Source: Streptomyces ficellus (lineage in GTDB: Bacteria; Actinomycetota; Actinomycetes; Streptomycetales; Streptomycetaceae). From it: a DNA stretch of 64,000 nt. The stretch lies in the NCBI RefSeq assembly GCF_030406405.1, contig NZ_JAUEPL010000017.1, forward strand, positions 1 to 64,000. Reading direction: 5' to 3'. Under the pieces are notes generated by a model. That model saw only the letters and a program-made list of their open reading frames with translations. It did no database searches and was not told where the DNA came from. A program made the translations under genes and the position numbers. Below are positions 44,062-53,127 of the stretch, piece by piece (within the stretch, counting starts at the first letter, position 1; each line of letters opens with the position of its first letter).

Positions 44062-45342
44062 TCAGCAGACCTTTCCGGCTCCGGCCCGCTGCCCGACGAG
44101 TCCCGGCACCGCACGCGGATCGTCGACCCTGGCCCGCAGAGTGGGAATCCAACCTGCCCCGGACTGAAGGGGGTTGCCGGGGTTCACCGCATTGTGGGCG
44201 GCGATGAGGTCGACCGTACGGCCGTTGACGCGGTTGTCCACGGCGGTGAGCGGCGCCTCCTTCCACTTCTTCAGGATCTTCCCGGCGCCGACGCCCTCGG
44301 GCAGGGTGAAGGCGTTCTTCTCCGCGTACAGCCGCGACTCGTGGCCGATGCCGAAGGAGTACGCGTAGCTCTGCCCCTCCTTCACCACGTAGTGGTTGTT
44401 GTACGCGTCGACCTGGCCGAAGCGGACGCGCGGGGCGCGCTCGACGACACCGGTGAAGAGATTGTGGTGCAGCGTCACCTTGAGCTTGCCCGCATCCGTG
44501 GCGGCCGCACTGTCACTGTTGCCGATCATCAGGGTCTTGTCGTGGTCGGCGAAGACGTTCCAGGACGCGGTGACATGGTTGGCGCCGCGCACGATGTCCA
44601 GTTCGCCGTCATGCTGCTGATAGATCTCGCCGTAGTACCGAGAAAGCGAACTGTCGGGATACCGCCCGTCCGTGAAGGTGTTGTGGTCGATCCACACGTG
44701 CGTCGAGCCGTACACGACCATCGCGTCGTACTCGGAGTTCCACGCGCCGGTCGCACCGTCCGTGGGGTCCCACTGCGGGAAGCAGTCGAGCGGGCTCTCC
44801 AGGCTCAGGTTGCGGACGATGACGTTGTCGACGCCCCGGATCTGGAGGCTTCCACCCGTGATCCCGGCGCCTTTGCCCACCCCCACGATCGTGGTGTTGG
44901 CGGGGACGTACGCCTTGATGGAAGCGGCCTGCCTCTTCGCGGAGGCCGCGCGCAGGTCCTCCTGCGGCCCGCTGACGGGGGTGTCGTACCCCCACACGGC
45001 GGGGTCGTAGTCGGCGAGGTACCGCGCGAAGTCGTAGCCGTCAACCTCGAACGCCTCGCAGCCGCCTTCGGTGGCGTTGAGGGTGCCCACGACGCGGATG
45101 ATCCTCGGGGCGGTGCCGCCGGCCGCTAGTGCGGCCTTGAACTCGGCCCAGGTTCTGACGGTGTGGGTGTGCGCGGCGTCGGCGGCGGCTCCGCCCGTGG
45201 TGCCCGGTCCCTCGGACGCCCAGCCGTCACCCGCGGCGAGGGTCTGCCGACCGAGGTCCGGCGTCGCCGCGTGGGCAGGGGTGAGGGAGAGCACAAGGGC
45301 GGTGCATCCGGCGAGCGAGGCGCTGATGACTCGGGTACGCAT
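44062..45342 (-). CDS. Secreted PL1-family pectate lyase
   Basis: A 426-residue secreted pectate lyase. Signal peptide about residues 1-26 (ending AHA). The parallel beta-helix shows VDNVIVRNLSLESP, MVVYGSTHVWIDHNTFTDGRYPD and the catalytic arginine in VVERAPRVRFGQVDAYNNHYV. It cleaves polygalacturonate by calcium-assisted beta-elimination. It is the last gene of the pectin operon, 8 bases after the rhamnogalacturonan acetylesterase gene. Confidence 0.94.
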   Translation of the reverse strand: MRTRVISASLAGCTALVLSLTPAHAATPDLGRQTLAAGDGWASEGPGTTGGAAADAAHTHTVRTWAEFKAALAAGGTAPRIIRVVGTLNATEGGCEAFEVDGYDFARYLADYDPAVWGYDTPVSGPQEDLRAASAKRQAASIKAYVPANTTIVGVGKGAGITGGSLQIRGVDNVIVRNLSLESPLDCFPQWDPTDGATGAWNSEYDAMVVYGSTHVWIDHNTFTDGRYPDSSLSRYYGEIYQQHDGELDIVRGANHVTASWNVFADHDKTLMIGNSDSAAATDAGKLKVTLHHNLFTGVVERAPRVRFGQVDAYNNHYVVKEGQSYAYSFGIGHESRLYAEKNAFTLPEGVGAGKILKKWKEAPLTAVDNRVNGRTVDLIAAHNAVNPGNPLQSGAGWIPTLRARVDDPRAVPGLVGQRAGAGKVC

Positions 45343-45350
45343 GGCGACTC

Positions 45351-46160
45351 CTATCGTGGTGGCCAGGTGATCCATGCGGCGGGGACGGGCTCCTCCAGCC
45401 GCCGTACGTCGCGAGCGGCCAGCACCCCGCGCTCCCGCAGGCCGCCCGCCACCAGCCGCGCCACCTCGATGGCGCCACGCGGCCGGAAGTGGGTGTTGTC
45501 CTGCTTGCCGTCCGGGTAGTGGGGTGACTCGCCCGGCGTGAGCCAGTTGAAGTACGCCTTCGACGGCTCGGGGCCGAGCTTCTGCCACTCGGCGAGCGAC
45601 GCGGCCTGTACGTCGACGAGCGGCACGCCCTCCTCGGCGGCCAGCGCCCGCATGGCCGCCGGGTACTCCCCGTGCGTCGGCACGGCGTTGCCCCCGGCGT
45701 CGAACCTCCGCCGCTCGACGGGCGTCAGCAGCACGGGCCGCGCCCCGCTCGCCCGCGCCCCCGCCACGTACCGGAGCAGGTGCTCCCGGTAGGTCGTCCA
45801 GGGCTCGGTGTACCGGGCGGGGTCGGTGGCCTTCTGGTCGTTGTGCCCGAACTGAACAAGAAGCAGGTCGCCGGGGCGGAGGCCCGCCAGGACGGTGTCG
45901 AGGCGGCCCTCGTCGACGAAGCTCTTCGAACTACGGCCGTTGACCGCGTGGTTGGCCACGGCCAGGTGCCGGGTGAGGAAGAAGGGCAGGGCCATGCCCC
46001 ACCCGGTCTCGGGCGCCGCGTCCGTGTACTTCTGGGCGGCGGTGGAGTCACCGGCGATCCACACCGTGGGGGTACGCGGCCGCGCGGTCGCGGTGCCCGC
46101 AGGCATCAGCGGCAGGGCGGCGGCGAGGGCGGCCACGGTCCGTCTACGGCTCAGGGACAT
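45351..46160 (-). CDS. Secreted rhamnogalacturonan acetylesterase (SGNH hydrolase, CE12-like)
   Basis: A 269-residue esterase removing acetyl groups from rhamnogalacturonan. A twin-arginine-like N-terminus (SLSRRRTVAALAAALP) forms the signal. SGNH blocks: VWIAGDSTAA (Ser), HAVNGRSSKSF (Gly/Asn), VQFGHNDQK (Asn) and DNTHFRPRGA (Asp/His). It lies 8 bases before the pectate lyase and 87 bases after the sugar-binding protein gene. Confidence 0.92.
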   Translation of the reverse strand: MSLSRRRTVAALAAALPLMPAGTATARPRTPTVWIAGDSTAAQKYTDAAPETGWGMALPFFLTRHLAVANHAVNGRSSKSFVDEGRLDTVLAGLRPGDLLLVQFGHNDQKATDPARYTEPWTTYREHLLRYVAGARASGARPVLLTPVERRRFDAGGNAVPTHGEYPAAMRALAAEEGVPLVDVQAASLAEWQKLGPEPSKAYFNWLTPGESPHYPDGKQDNTHFRPRGAIEVARLVAGGLRERGVLAARDVRRLEEPVPAAWITWPPR

Positions 46161-46247
46161 GTCGTTGCGGAGCCTTTCGTGCGGGGGGGCAGGAACGTGG
46201 CCGGCGGGGGGCGACCGGGCCCGCCGCCGGCCGGTTCATGGGCGCGT

Positions 46248-47594
46248 TCAGCTCTTGTTCTGCTCGTTCCACTCGGCCTGCGCCTCGTTGAGCTGCTTGG
46301 CGAGCGTGTCGGCGAACTCCTTCGCCGTCATCGCGCCCAGCAGCACCTTCTGGAAGTTCGGCTCGTTCTCCGCCTTGCTGATCTTGTTCCAGTCGGGCAG
46401 GTAGTACGGCAGTTCCACGATCTTGGTGGAGCCGTCCGTGAGCGCCTTGGCGCCCAGCTTGGTGGCCTCGGCCTCGTTCATCCACGGGTCGGCCGCCGCG
46501 TCGGTGTTCGCCGGGATGGCGCCCGCCGACTCGTTCCACTTGCTGTTGGACTCGTGCGATGCGGCGAACTCGATGAACTTCCAGGCAGCGGCCTTGTTCT
46601 CGCTGCTCTTGAACAGGCCGAGACCGTCGACCGGGTTGGAGACCTGGACGCGGACGCCGCCGGGGCCGGTGGGGTTGGGGATGCCGGCGAACCTGTCCCT
46701 GCCCAGGGCCTTCACATGGTCGGTGTACGAGCCGAGGTTGTGGCTGAGCATGCCGATGGTGCCGGTGTCGAACTGGGCGACCATCTTCTTGAAGTCGTTG
46801 TTGACGTCGGCCTCGGGCGTGGTCCGCTTGTACAGCCCGACGTACTTCTCCAGCGCCGCCACGTTCTTGGGGTCGTTGACCGTGGTCTTGTCGCCCTTCC
46901 AGAAGGACGTGATGCCCGACTGGCCGTACATGGCGTCCAGCGCCTGGGCGATGGAGCCGGCCCCGCCGCGGATGGTGTAGCCGAACTCGTTGTTGTCGGC
47001 GTCGGTGAGCTTCTCGGCCGCCTCGTAGAACTTCGGCCAGGTCGTCGGCGCGTCCAGGCCCGCCGCCTTGAACAAATCCGTGCGGTAGTACAGCGTGCCG
47101 TTGCTGGCGGAGGTCGGCACCGAGTACATCTCGTCGCCGCGGCCGCCGGCCGACTTGACCGACGCCACCATGGCCGGCACGAGCTTGCCCTTCAGGGCGG
47201 AGTCCTCGATCCGGTCGCCGACCGGCTCCAGGGCCTCCTGCGCCACGATGTTCGCCAGGTACGCCGCGCCGACACCGCCGACGTCCGGCAGGCCGCCGCC
47301 CGCGATGGCCGTGTCGTACTTCGACTGCACGTCCTCGCTGGGGATCGGGACGTACCTGACCTTGATGTCCGGGTTCTTGGCGTGGAAGTCCTTGATGATC
47401 TCCTGCCAGACGGCGGTGCGCACACCGCCGTTGTTGTCCCAGAAGGTGATGGTGCCCTTGCCGGAACCCTCCGCACCGGCGCCGGCGGTTCCGTTGTCAC
47501 CGCAGCCGGTCGCGGTCAGGGCGAGCACCGCGGCCAGGGACACGGCGGCGACCGCGCGGACCCTTCTGAAGCCCTGGGGGATGGTGGTTCTCAT
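46248..47594 (-). CDS. ABC transporter sugar-binding lipoprotein (CUT1)
   Basis: A 448-residue extracellular solute-binding protein, family 1. The N-terminus ends in a lipobox LTATGCGDN (lipidated Cys near residue 32). Typical blocks are ITFWDNNGGVRTAVWQEIIKDFHAKNPDIKV (split N- and C-terminal halves), TTWPKFYEAAEKLTDADNNEF and AAWKFIEFAASHESN. It probably binds oligogalacturonides released by the lyases. Unusually, it sits four to five genes away from its presumed permeases. Confidence 0.92.
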   Translation of the reverse strand: MRTTIPQGFRRVRAVAAVSLAAVLALTATGCGDNGTAGAGAEGSGKGTITFWDNNGGVRTAVWQEIIKDFHAKNPDIKVRYVPIPSEDVQSKYDTAIAGGGLPDVGGVGAAYLANIVAQEALEPVGDRIEDSALKGKLVPAMVASVKSAGGRGDEMYSVPTSASNGTLYYRTDLFKAAGLDAPTTWPKFYEAAEKLTDADNNEFGYTIRGGAGSIAQALDAMYGQSGITSFWKGDKTTVNDPKNVAALEKYVGLYKRTTPEADVNNDFKKMVAQFDTGTIGMLSHNLGSYTDHVKALGRDRFAGIPNPTGPGGVRVQVSNPVDGLGLFKSSENKAAAWKFIEFAASHESNSKWNESAGAIPANTDAAADPWMNEAEATKLGAKALTDGSTKIVELPYYLPDWNKISKAENEPNFQKVLLGAMTAKEFADTLAKQLNEAQAEWNEQNKS

Positions 47595-47612
47595 GGTGTC
47601 GGCTCTTCTCTC

Positions 47613-49622
47613 TCAGCTGGTGCTGCTGATACGGGTGTGGTGCGGGGCCCAGCCGTCCCGGCCGGCGAGGTAGTCGGCGACCTCGTGGCCGGCGGCGTCG
47701 GCGTCGGACATCTGGGGGCGGTCGGCGGTGACGGTGGCGCCCGGCCCGTAGGTGCGGTACTCGGCGAAACGGGCGTCCTTCCACGAGAAGCCGCCCATGT
47801 CCGTCCACGGCGAGGACTTGATCGCGGCGGGCAGCTCGGTGTCGCGGATGAGCACCTGCCCGATGGCGTCCGGGTTGCCGCCCGGGTGCCACGGCCGGCC
47901 GAGGTGGAAGGAGCCGGCCGGGGCGTCGCTCACGATCCGGGAGCGGGTGATCAGGAACCCGTACGGGTTGTCCTTCCAGGTGCTGGCCGCGGTGACATAG
48001 CCGTTGTTGGTGCCCGACCCACGGCTGAGCGCCCTGATCAGGGAGCGCTCGATGACGGTGGTGGCCCGTCCGTAGATGAAGTCGACATCGCCCTCGATGT
48101 ACGAGTCGCGGATGTAGACCCTGCTGATGACGTTCAGCGCCGGGCTGTCGGTCATCAGAGTGTCCTGGTTGCCCTTGAAGGCGGTGTTCTCGAAGACGAT
48201 CCGGTCGCCGGTGGTCTTCATGGCGAGCGCCTGCTCGGCGTTCAGCTCGACGGCCGCCTCGTCGAAGTCGTTGACGAAGGTGAGGTTGCGGGCGGAGACG
48301 TCGGAGGCGGCGATCAGGACGGTGGCGCTGCCGGACGATCCTCCGTACGCGTTGGGCGTGTTGTACACGATCACGGTCTTCGACCGGTCCGCGCCCGTGC
48401 CGGTGAGGGCGATCCTGGGCTTGCCGGCGGGGACGCGGACCTTTTCGCGGTACGTCCCGGGCGCGATGCGCAGCGTCACGGCCCCGTCGTTGCCGGCCGG
48501 GACGGCGTCGACGGCGGACTGGATGGTGGGGTACGCGGCCGGGACGTCGAGCACGGTGTCGGTGCCGAGGTTCTTCTGCGGGCCGGAGAAGCGGGTCACC
48601 AGGGCGGGTACGGCGGCGGCCGGGTCGAGCCGGTAGGCGTAGAAGTCACGCGGGTCGAAGGCGGTGCCCCACTCGTCGTGGCGTCCGGTGGTGTTGTCCA
48701 GGATGGAGCCGCGCTCGGCCAGCTGGGCGGTGGCGTCCGCCTGGTAGGGGTGCTGGACGTCGCGGTAGTAACTGTTCTCGATCACCATCCGGGTCCGGCC
48801 GCGCGCCCAGTTCCCGTACGACCAGACGGGGTCGCCGTCCGCGACCTGGGCGGAGAGGTAGTTGTTGTAGAGGTGGGCGTAGGCGCAGTTGTCGGCGGAC
48901 GGGTTGCGCTGCTTGGTGCCGCTGAACCAGTTGTGGTCGACGGTGATCTGGGTGGTGACGTTGTCCGTCCAGCCGATCCCGAACGCCTTGTTGTGGTTGT
49001 CGAAGCGGTTGTAGGAGACGGTGACGTACTGGCTGTCCTTGCGGACGTCGAGCAGGCCGTCGCCCATGCGCGTGAAGCGGTTGTGGTCGATCCAGACGTG
49101 GTGGACGGAGTCCATCTGGATGGCGTCGAAGTCGCTGGTCTTGCCGTCCCAGTCGCCCTCGACGTAGGAGTCGCGGATGGTGAGGTTGCGGATGATGACG
49201 TTGTGCGTGCCGGGCTTGAGGTTCAGCTCGCCGTGCACGATCTCGCCGCTGGTGCCGACGCCGATGAGGGTCTTGTCGGAGGCGACGGTGACCGAGGAGC
49301 CGAAGGGCTGGACGTCGATGGCGCCCGCGACCCGGATGATGTAGGGCTCGGCGGCGCCCGCGTACCTGGCCAGGTCGGCCTGGGTGCGGACGGTGACCAC
49401 CTTGCCGCCCCTGCCGCCGGTCGTCCCGCCGGCGAGGGAGGCGAAGCCGTGCGGCTCGTCGGCCCAGGGGGCCTGCTGTACGGCTGGCCGGTCGGCTGGC
49501 CGGTGCGGTTCGGGCGGCGCGGCCTGCGCCGGGTTGACGGCGCCCAGTCCCAGGGCGGCGACGAGCGCGGTGACGGCGGCCAGGGCCCTGCCTGGCAAGC
49601 GCTTGCTACGGACGTGCGTCAT
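47613..49622 (-). CDS. Secreted bifunctional PL1 pectate lyase - CE8 pectin methylesterase
   Basis: A 669-residue fusion. Signal peptide about residues 1-35. The PL1 beta-helix (about 50-340) shows HNVIIRNLTIRDSYVEGDWDG, VHHVWIDHNRFTRMGDG and ARGRTRMVIENSYY. The CE8 domain (about 365-665) shows the catalytic blocks GNQDTLM, GDVDFIYGRATTVIE and HLGRPWHPGGN. De-esterification and cleavage of pectin are therefore joined in one chain. ATG 49622 overlaps an operator-like palindrome GCAAGCGCTTGC at 49595-49606. It sits 18 bases before the binding-protein gene. Confidence 0.93.
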   Translation of the reverse strand: MTHVRSKRLPGRALAAVTALVAALGLGAVNPAQAAPPEPHRPADRPAVQQAPWADEPHGFASLAGGTTGGRGGKVVTVRTQADLARYAGAAEPYIIRVAGAIDVQPFGSSVTVASDKTLIGVGTSGEIVHGELNLKPGTHNVIIRNLTIRDSYVEGDWDGKTSDFDAIQMDSVHHVWIDHNRFTRMGDGLLDVRKDSQYVTVSYNRFDNHNKAFGIGWTDNVTTQITVDHNWFSGTKQRNPSADNCAYAHLYNNYLSAQVADGDPVWSYGNWARGRTRMVIENSYYRDVQHPYQADATAQLAERGSILDNTTGRHDEWGTAFDPRDFYAYRLDPAAAVPALVTRFSGPQKNLGTDTVLDVPAAYPTIQSAVDAVPAGNDGAVTLRIAPGTYREKVRVPAGKPRIALTGTGADRSKTVIVYNTPNAYGGSSGSATVLIAASDVSARNLTFVNDFDEAAVELNAEQALAMKTTGDRIVFENTAFKGNQDTLMTDSPALNVISRVYIRDSYIEGDVDFIYGRATTVIERSLIRALSRGSGTNNGYVTAASTWKDNPYGFLITRSRIVSDAPAGSFHLGRPWHPGGNPDAIGQVLIRDTELPAAIKSSPWTDMGGFSWKDARFAEYRTYGPGATVTADRPQMSDADAAGHEVADYLAGRDGWAPHHTRISSTS
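49595..49606. promoter_or_regulatory. LacI-type palindrome inside the PL1-CE8 start
   Basis: GCAAGCGCTTGC, a perfect 12-bp palindrome, lies in codons 6-9 of the PL1-CE8 gene. It shares the AAGCGCTT core with the operator candidate at 54998-55011. Confidence 0.4.
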
Positions 49623-49652
49623 TGCGGCTCCCAACAGGCGTGGAAAGTGCGT

Positions 49653-51182
49653 TCAGTTGATACGGAAGTCGGTGAACATGGCGGTCCCGGCGTCGCCCTG
49701 GCCGTCCGGCGCGAGCGCGAACAGCCCCAGCAGCGCCCCGACCCAGCGCCAGGGCGTGGCGGCGAAGACCGGTCCCGACGGCCGCCACCCCTCCCCCGCG
49801 TCGTACGCGAACCGGCAGCGGGCGCCCGCCGACACCTCGACGCACAGCCGCACCGGTCCGCCCCCCGGGACGGGGACCGGCCGCGCCGCGTCCCGCTCGT
49901 GCTCCGCGACCGGCTCGGCGAACCGGTGGACCAGGTACACCTCGCCGTCCGGGCCCCGCTGCGCCCCGATCCACGAGAAGGCGTCGCCCAGCACCGCGAG
50001 CCCGGCCCGGGCACCCGGCTCGGCGGACTCCAGGGCGAGCGTCACCTCGGCGGTGAACGTCTCGGCGGGCAGCCGCTGGGTGAGCACGTTCGGCAGGAGG
50101 CGCAGGTCGTGCGCGTCGGCCGTCCGTACGCACGCCATGCGCAGCCCGTCACCGCCGTGTTCGGCGGTCCACCCGGCGCGCTGGTTCGCCGTCCACTGCC
50201 ACTGCCGCCCGTAGCGCCCGCCCGGGAAGGCGTCGTCGGTCGCGGGCGCCTCCACGGGCTGCGGCGGCCCGGCCGGTTTGCGGTGGACGGCGACCGGTTC
50301 GCCCCCGTCGCCGATCACGGGCCAGCCGTCCGCGTCCCACGCCATGGGCTGGAGGTGGACGACCCGTCCGTACGCCCCGCGCGCCTGGAAGTGCAGGAAC
50401 CAGTCCTCGCCCGCCGGGGTGCGCACCCAGCCGCCCTGGTGGGGGCCGTTGACGTCGGTGCGGCCCTGGGCGAGGACGATCCGCTCCTCGTAGGGGCCGA
50501 AGAAGTCCCGGGCCCGGAAGGCGCCCTGCCAGCCGGTCTCCACTCCCCCGGCCGGGGCGAAGATCCAGAACCAGCCGCCGTGCCGGTACAGCTTCGGGCC
50601 CTCCAGGGTGAACCAGCCGGGGATCGTGTCCCCGTCGACGATCACCTTGCCGCCGTCGAGCAGGGCGCGGCCGTCGCGGCTCATCCGGTGGCCGGTGAGC
50701 CGGTTCTTCACGCCGGATCGCGACTTGGCCCAGGCGTGCACGAGGTACGCCTCGCCGGTCTCCTCGTCCCACAGCGGGCAGGCGTCGATGAGCCCTTTGC
50801 CGGCCTTCAGCAGGTGCGGTTGGCTCCAGGGTCCCCGGACGTGCTCGGCGTTGATCTGGTACACCCCGTGGTCGGGGTCGCCCCAGAAGATCCAGAAGCG
50901 GCCGTCGGCGTGGCGCAGGGAGGGTGCCCATACGCCCCGGTCGTGGCGTGGTGCGGCGAAGTCGGCGGCGGGGGTGAGCCGTGGGAGGGCGTGCCCGATG
51001 AGCGACCAGTTGACCAGGTCGCGGGAGTGCAGCAGGGGCAGTCCGGGGGCGCGGCCGAAGCTGGAGGCGGTCAGGTAGAAGTCCTCGCCCACGGCGATGA
51101 CGTCCGGGTCGGACCAGTCGGCGTTGAGAACCGGGTTGCGGTAGGTGCCGTCGCCGAGGTCGGCCGTCCACACCGGTGTCAT
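49653..51182 (-). CDS. GH43-family glycoside hydrolase with C-terminal beta-sandwich
   Basis: A 509-residue intracellular glycosidase (no signal peptide). The five-bladed propeller starts TYRNPVLNADWSDPDVIAVGEDF with the base Asp, and FTLEGPKLYRHGGWFW carries the acid Glu. Residues from about 320 form the GH43 C-terminal concanavalin-like domain. Family activity is on arabinose- or xylose-containing side chains, here probably of pectin oligomers after uptake. It overlaps the PmoA-family gene by 4 bases. Confidence 0.92.
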   Translation of the reverse strand: MTPVWTADLGDGTYRNPVLNADWSDPDVIAVGEDFYLTASSFGRAPGLPLLHSRDLVNWSLIGHALPRLTPAADFAAPRHDRGVWAPSLRHADGRFWIFWGDPDHGVYQINAEHVRGPWSQPHLLKAGKGLIDACPLWDEETGEAYLVHAWAKSRSGVKNRLTGHRMSRDGRALLDGGKVIVDGDTIPGWFTLEGPKLYRHGGWFWIFAPAGGVETGWQGAFRARDFFGPYEERIVLAQGRTDVNGPHQGGWVRTPAGEDWFLHFQARGAYGRVVHLQPMAWDADGWPVIGDGGEPVAVHRKPAGPPQPVEAPATDDAFPGGRYGRQWQWTANQRAGWTAEHGGDGLRMACVRTADAHDLRLLPNVLTQRLPAETFTAEVTLALESAEPGARAGLAVLGDAFSWIGAQRGPDGEVYLVHRFAEPVAEHERDAARPVPVPGGGPVRLCVEVSAGARCRFAYDAGEGWRPSGPVFAATPWRWVGALLGLFALAPDGQGDAGTAMFTDFRIN

Positions 51183-52009
51183 GACAGGGCCTTCCGTACG
51201 AGCACGGCGGCCTCGCCCCGGTCCAGGGCGCCGTCCGCGACGACGGTCACCACGCGGCGTACGACGGTCCCGCCGGCCGGGACGGGCAGGCGGCCGTCCC
51301 AGGCGAGGCAGGAGCCGACGCCGGGGTACTCCTCGGTGCGGACGAACCAGGGGTCGTCCCGGGTGGCCTCGGTGGCCCCGGCGAAGACGAGGGTCCAGTC
51401 CGTGCCGGTGAGGGCCAGCCAGTCGGCGGTCCGCCCGTGAACCGAGCTTTCACCCTCGGCGTCGGCGGTGAAGACCACGGGCGGGGCCGCCTCCTTGGGG
51501 GCGCGCCAGAAGAAGCCGCCGTAACCGGCTCCCTTGCGGCCGTTGGTGGCGGGCGACCCTAGGGAGAGGTCTTGGGTGCCCGGGTTGGTGAGCGAGAAGG
51601 TGAAGTCCAGCGCCCAGGCGGTCGCGGTCAGTTCGGTGGTGGCGACGGTCCGGCGTTCGCGCAGCAGCTCTCCGGCGGGGGTGCGCCAGGAGAGGTCCTC
51701 GACGAACCCGTCGGGGTCGCGCAGCTTCCAGCCGTCGTGGCGCTGTTCACCGTGGTTGTCGAGCTCGGTCGGCCCCTGGTCGCGTACGAAGGTGCGGCCG
51801 CCCCAGAAGTTGTGGCCGGCCACGTCCGGGACGGCGACCGAGACGCCGAGGTGGTGCGGGTGGTCCCCGGGCCGCTCCTCGGTGACGGGGGTGCCCTTGA
51901 GGGTGGTGACCGGGTGGAGGTAGGGGCGGGGCGCCAGGCGGGCGGCGAGGTCGGGGCGGTGGACATAGCGGCCCACGGGGCGGCCCGCGCACCGCAGAAC
52001 GAGGTTCAT
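51179..52009 (-). CDS. PmoA-family (DUF6807) protein
   Basis: A 276-residue beta-rich protein of the family annotated 'methane oxygenase PmoA', which is misleading because members occur in sugar-catabolic operons. Blocks include RPYLHPVTTLKGTPVTEERPGDHPHHLG, GHNFWGGRTFV and YGGFFWRAP. The function is not known. It overlaps both neighbours by 4 bases, between GH43 and the Gfo/Idh/MocA oxidoreductase, so a linked role on the same sugar is likely. Confidence 0.85.
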   Translation of the reverse strand: MNLVLRCAGRPVGRYVHRPDLAARLAPRPYLHPVTTLKGTPVTEERPGDHPHHLGVSVAVPDVAGHNFWGGRTFVRDQGPTELDNHGEQRHDGWKLRDPDGFVEDLSWRTPAGELLRERRTVATTELTATAWALDFTFSLTNPGTQDLSLGSPATNGRKGAGYGGFFWRAPKEAAPPVVFTADAEGESSVHGRTADWLALTGTDWTLVFAGATEATRDDPWFVRTEEYPGVGSCLAWDGRLPVPAGGTVVRRVVTVVADGALDRGEAAVLVRKALS

Positions 52010-53124
52010 GGGGAGTTCGCCTCCAGCTCGGAGAAGAGGGAGAGGGTGGCGGCGCTCGCGTGGAGAAGTCCGTCGATGCCCTTGACCACCCGGCGGCCGC
52101 CGTCCGCGTACCAGGCGCCGTCCGGGAGCCGGCGTGGCTCGGGAGCGGTGCGTACGGCTTCGACGAGCCGCATGAAGGCGCCCGTGCGGTCCGGCGGGAC
52201 GAGCAGTTCCTCGCCGCCTCGCACATGGGCGATGAGGTTCTCCAGGAGGTCGGTGCGGCCGTGGACGTGCTCCACGGGGCCGTGGCCGGCCCGCTGCACC
52301 AGCACCCGGTCCTGCTTGTACCAGAACGTCACGCGGCCCCGGCTGCCGTGGACGATGACGTACGGCTCGCCGGGCTCCTCGGCGCACAGCGTCACGGCGG
52401 CGGTGACGCGGGTGCCGCGCGCGGTGGTGACGCGTACGCACGAGGTGTCGTCGGCCTCGATGTCGTTGGCGCGGGCCAGCTCCAGTTCGATGCCGGCGAC
52501 GTCCTCGGCGTGCGGGCTGCCGTCCAGCGCGAGGGCGGTGGCCACGGCGTGCGCGAGGGGGTTGGTGAGGACCCCGTCCACCACGTCGGTGCCGTCCAGG
52601 CGGCGTTTGCCGGCCCACGGGGAGCGCCGGAAGTACGCCTCGTCGCGGGCCCAGGGCCCGGCGGCGCCGATGCCCGTGACCTCGCCGACGGCTCCCTCCG
52701 CGACGAGTGCGGCGATCGCGGGCAGGGCGTGGGAGCCGAGCGACTGGAAGCCGATCTGGCAGGCGGTGCCGGCCTCCCGTACCCCGTCGGCCATCCGGCG
52801 GAACTCCGCGTAGGAGGGCGCGGGCGGCTTCTCCAGCAGGATGTGCACGCCCCGGCGGGCGGCGGTGAGCGCGAGCGCGGTGTGGGTGTCGATGGGCGTG
52901 CAGATGACCGCGATCCCTGCCCCCGTGGCGTCCAGCAGGGCGCCGAAGTCGGCGGACTGGAGCGGCCTGCCGAAGCCGTCGAGCTCCCGCTCGTCCAGGG
53001 GCCGCAGCTCGCAGACGCCCGCGAGCCGTACCAGGCCCCGCTGCTGGAGGCGCTGGATGTTGTGCAGGTGCCAGCGGCCGTGGCCGCGGGCGCCCGCGAG
53101 GACGACGGGTATCGGCGTGTCCAT
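52006..53124 (-). CDS. Gfo/Idh/MocA-family oxidoreductase
   Basis: A 372-residue NAD(P)-dependent sugar oxidoreductase. The dinucleotide fold starts VVLAGARGHGRWHLHNIQRL. HILLEKPPAPSYAEFRRMADG is the family EKP motif, followed by the C-terminal beta-sheet domain. The substrate is presumably a sugar from the pectin operon. It overlaps the PmoA-family gene by 4 bases and follows the ABC permease by 3 bases. Confidence 0.92.
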   Translation of the reverse strand: MDTPIPVVLAGARGHGRWHLHNIQRLQQRGLVRLAGVCELRPLDERELDGFGRPLQSADFGALLDATGAGIAVICTPIDTHTALALTAARRGVHILLEKPPAPSYAEFRRMADGVREAGTACQIGFQSLGSHALPAIAALVAEGAVGEVTGIGAAGPWARDEAYFRRSPWAGKRRLDGTDVVDGVLTNPLAHAVATALALDGSPHAEDVAGIELELARANDIEADDTSCVRVTTARGTRVTAAVTLCAEEPGEPYVIVHGSRGRVTFWYKQDRVLVQRAGHGPVEHVHGRTDLLENLIAHVRGGEELLVPPDRTGAFMRLVEAVRTAPEPRRLPDGAWYADGGRRVVKGIDGLLHASAATLSLFSELEANSP

Positions 53125-53127
53125 GGA

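Noticed and set aside
43655..44266. 204-codon minus-strand frame in the cellulose-pectin gap
   Set aside because: It overlaps the pectate lyase end out of frame, has no ribosome site and no recognisable domain.
45672..51440. A 1922-codon plus-strand open frame
   Set aside because: It is the antisense shadow of the rhamnogalacturonan acetylesterase, binding-protein, PL1-CE8 and GH43 genes; its Gly/Val/Arg-rich composition shows no domain, and the minus-strand genes have clear catalytic motifs.
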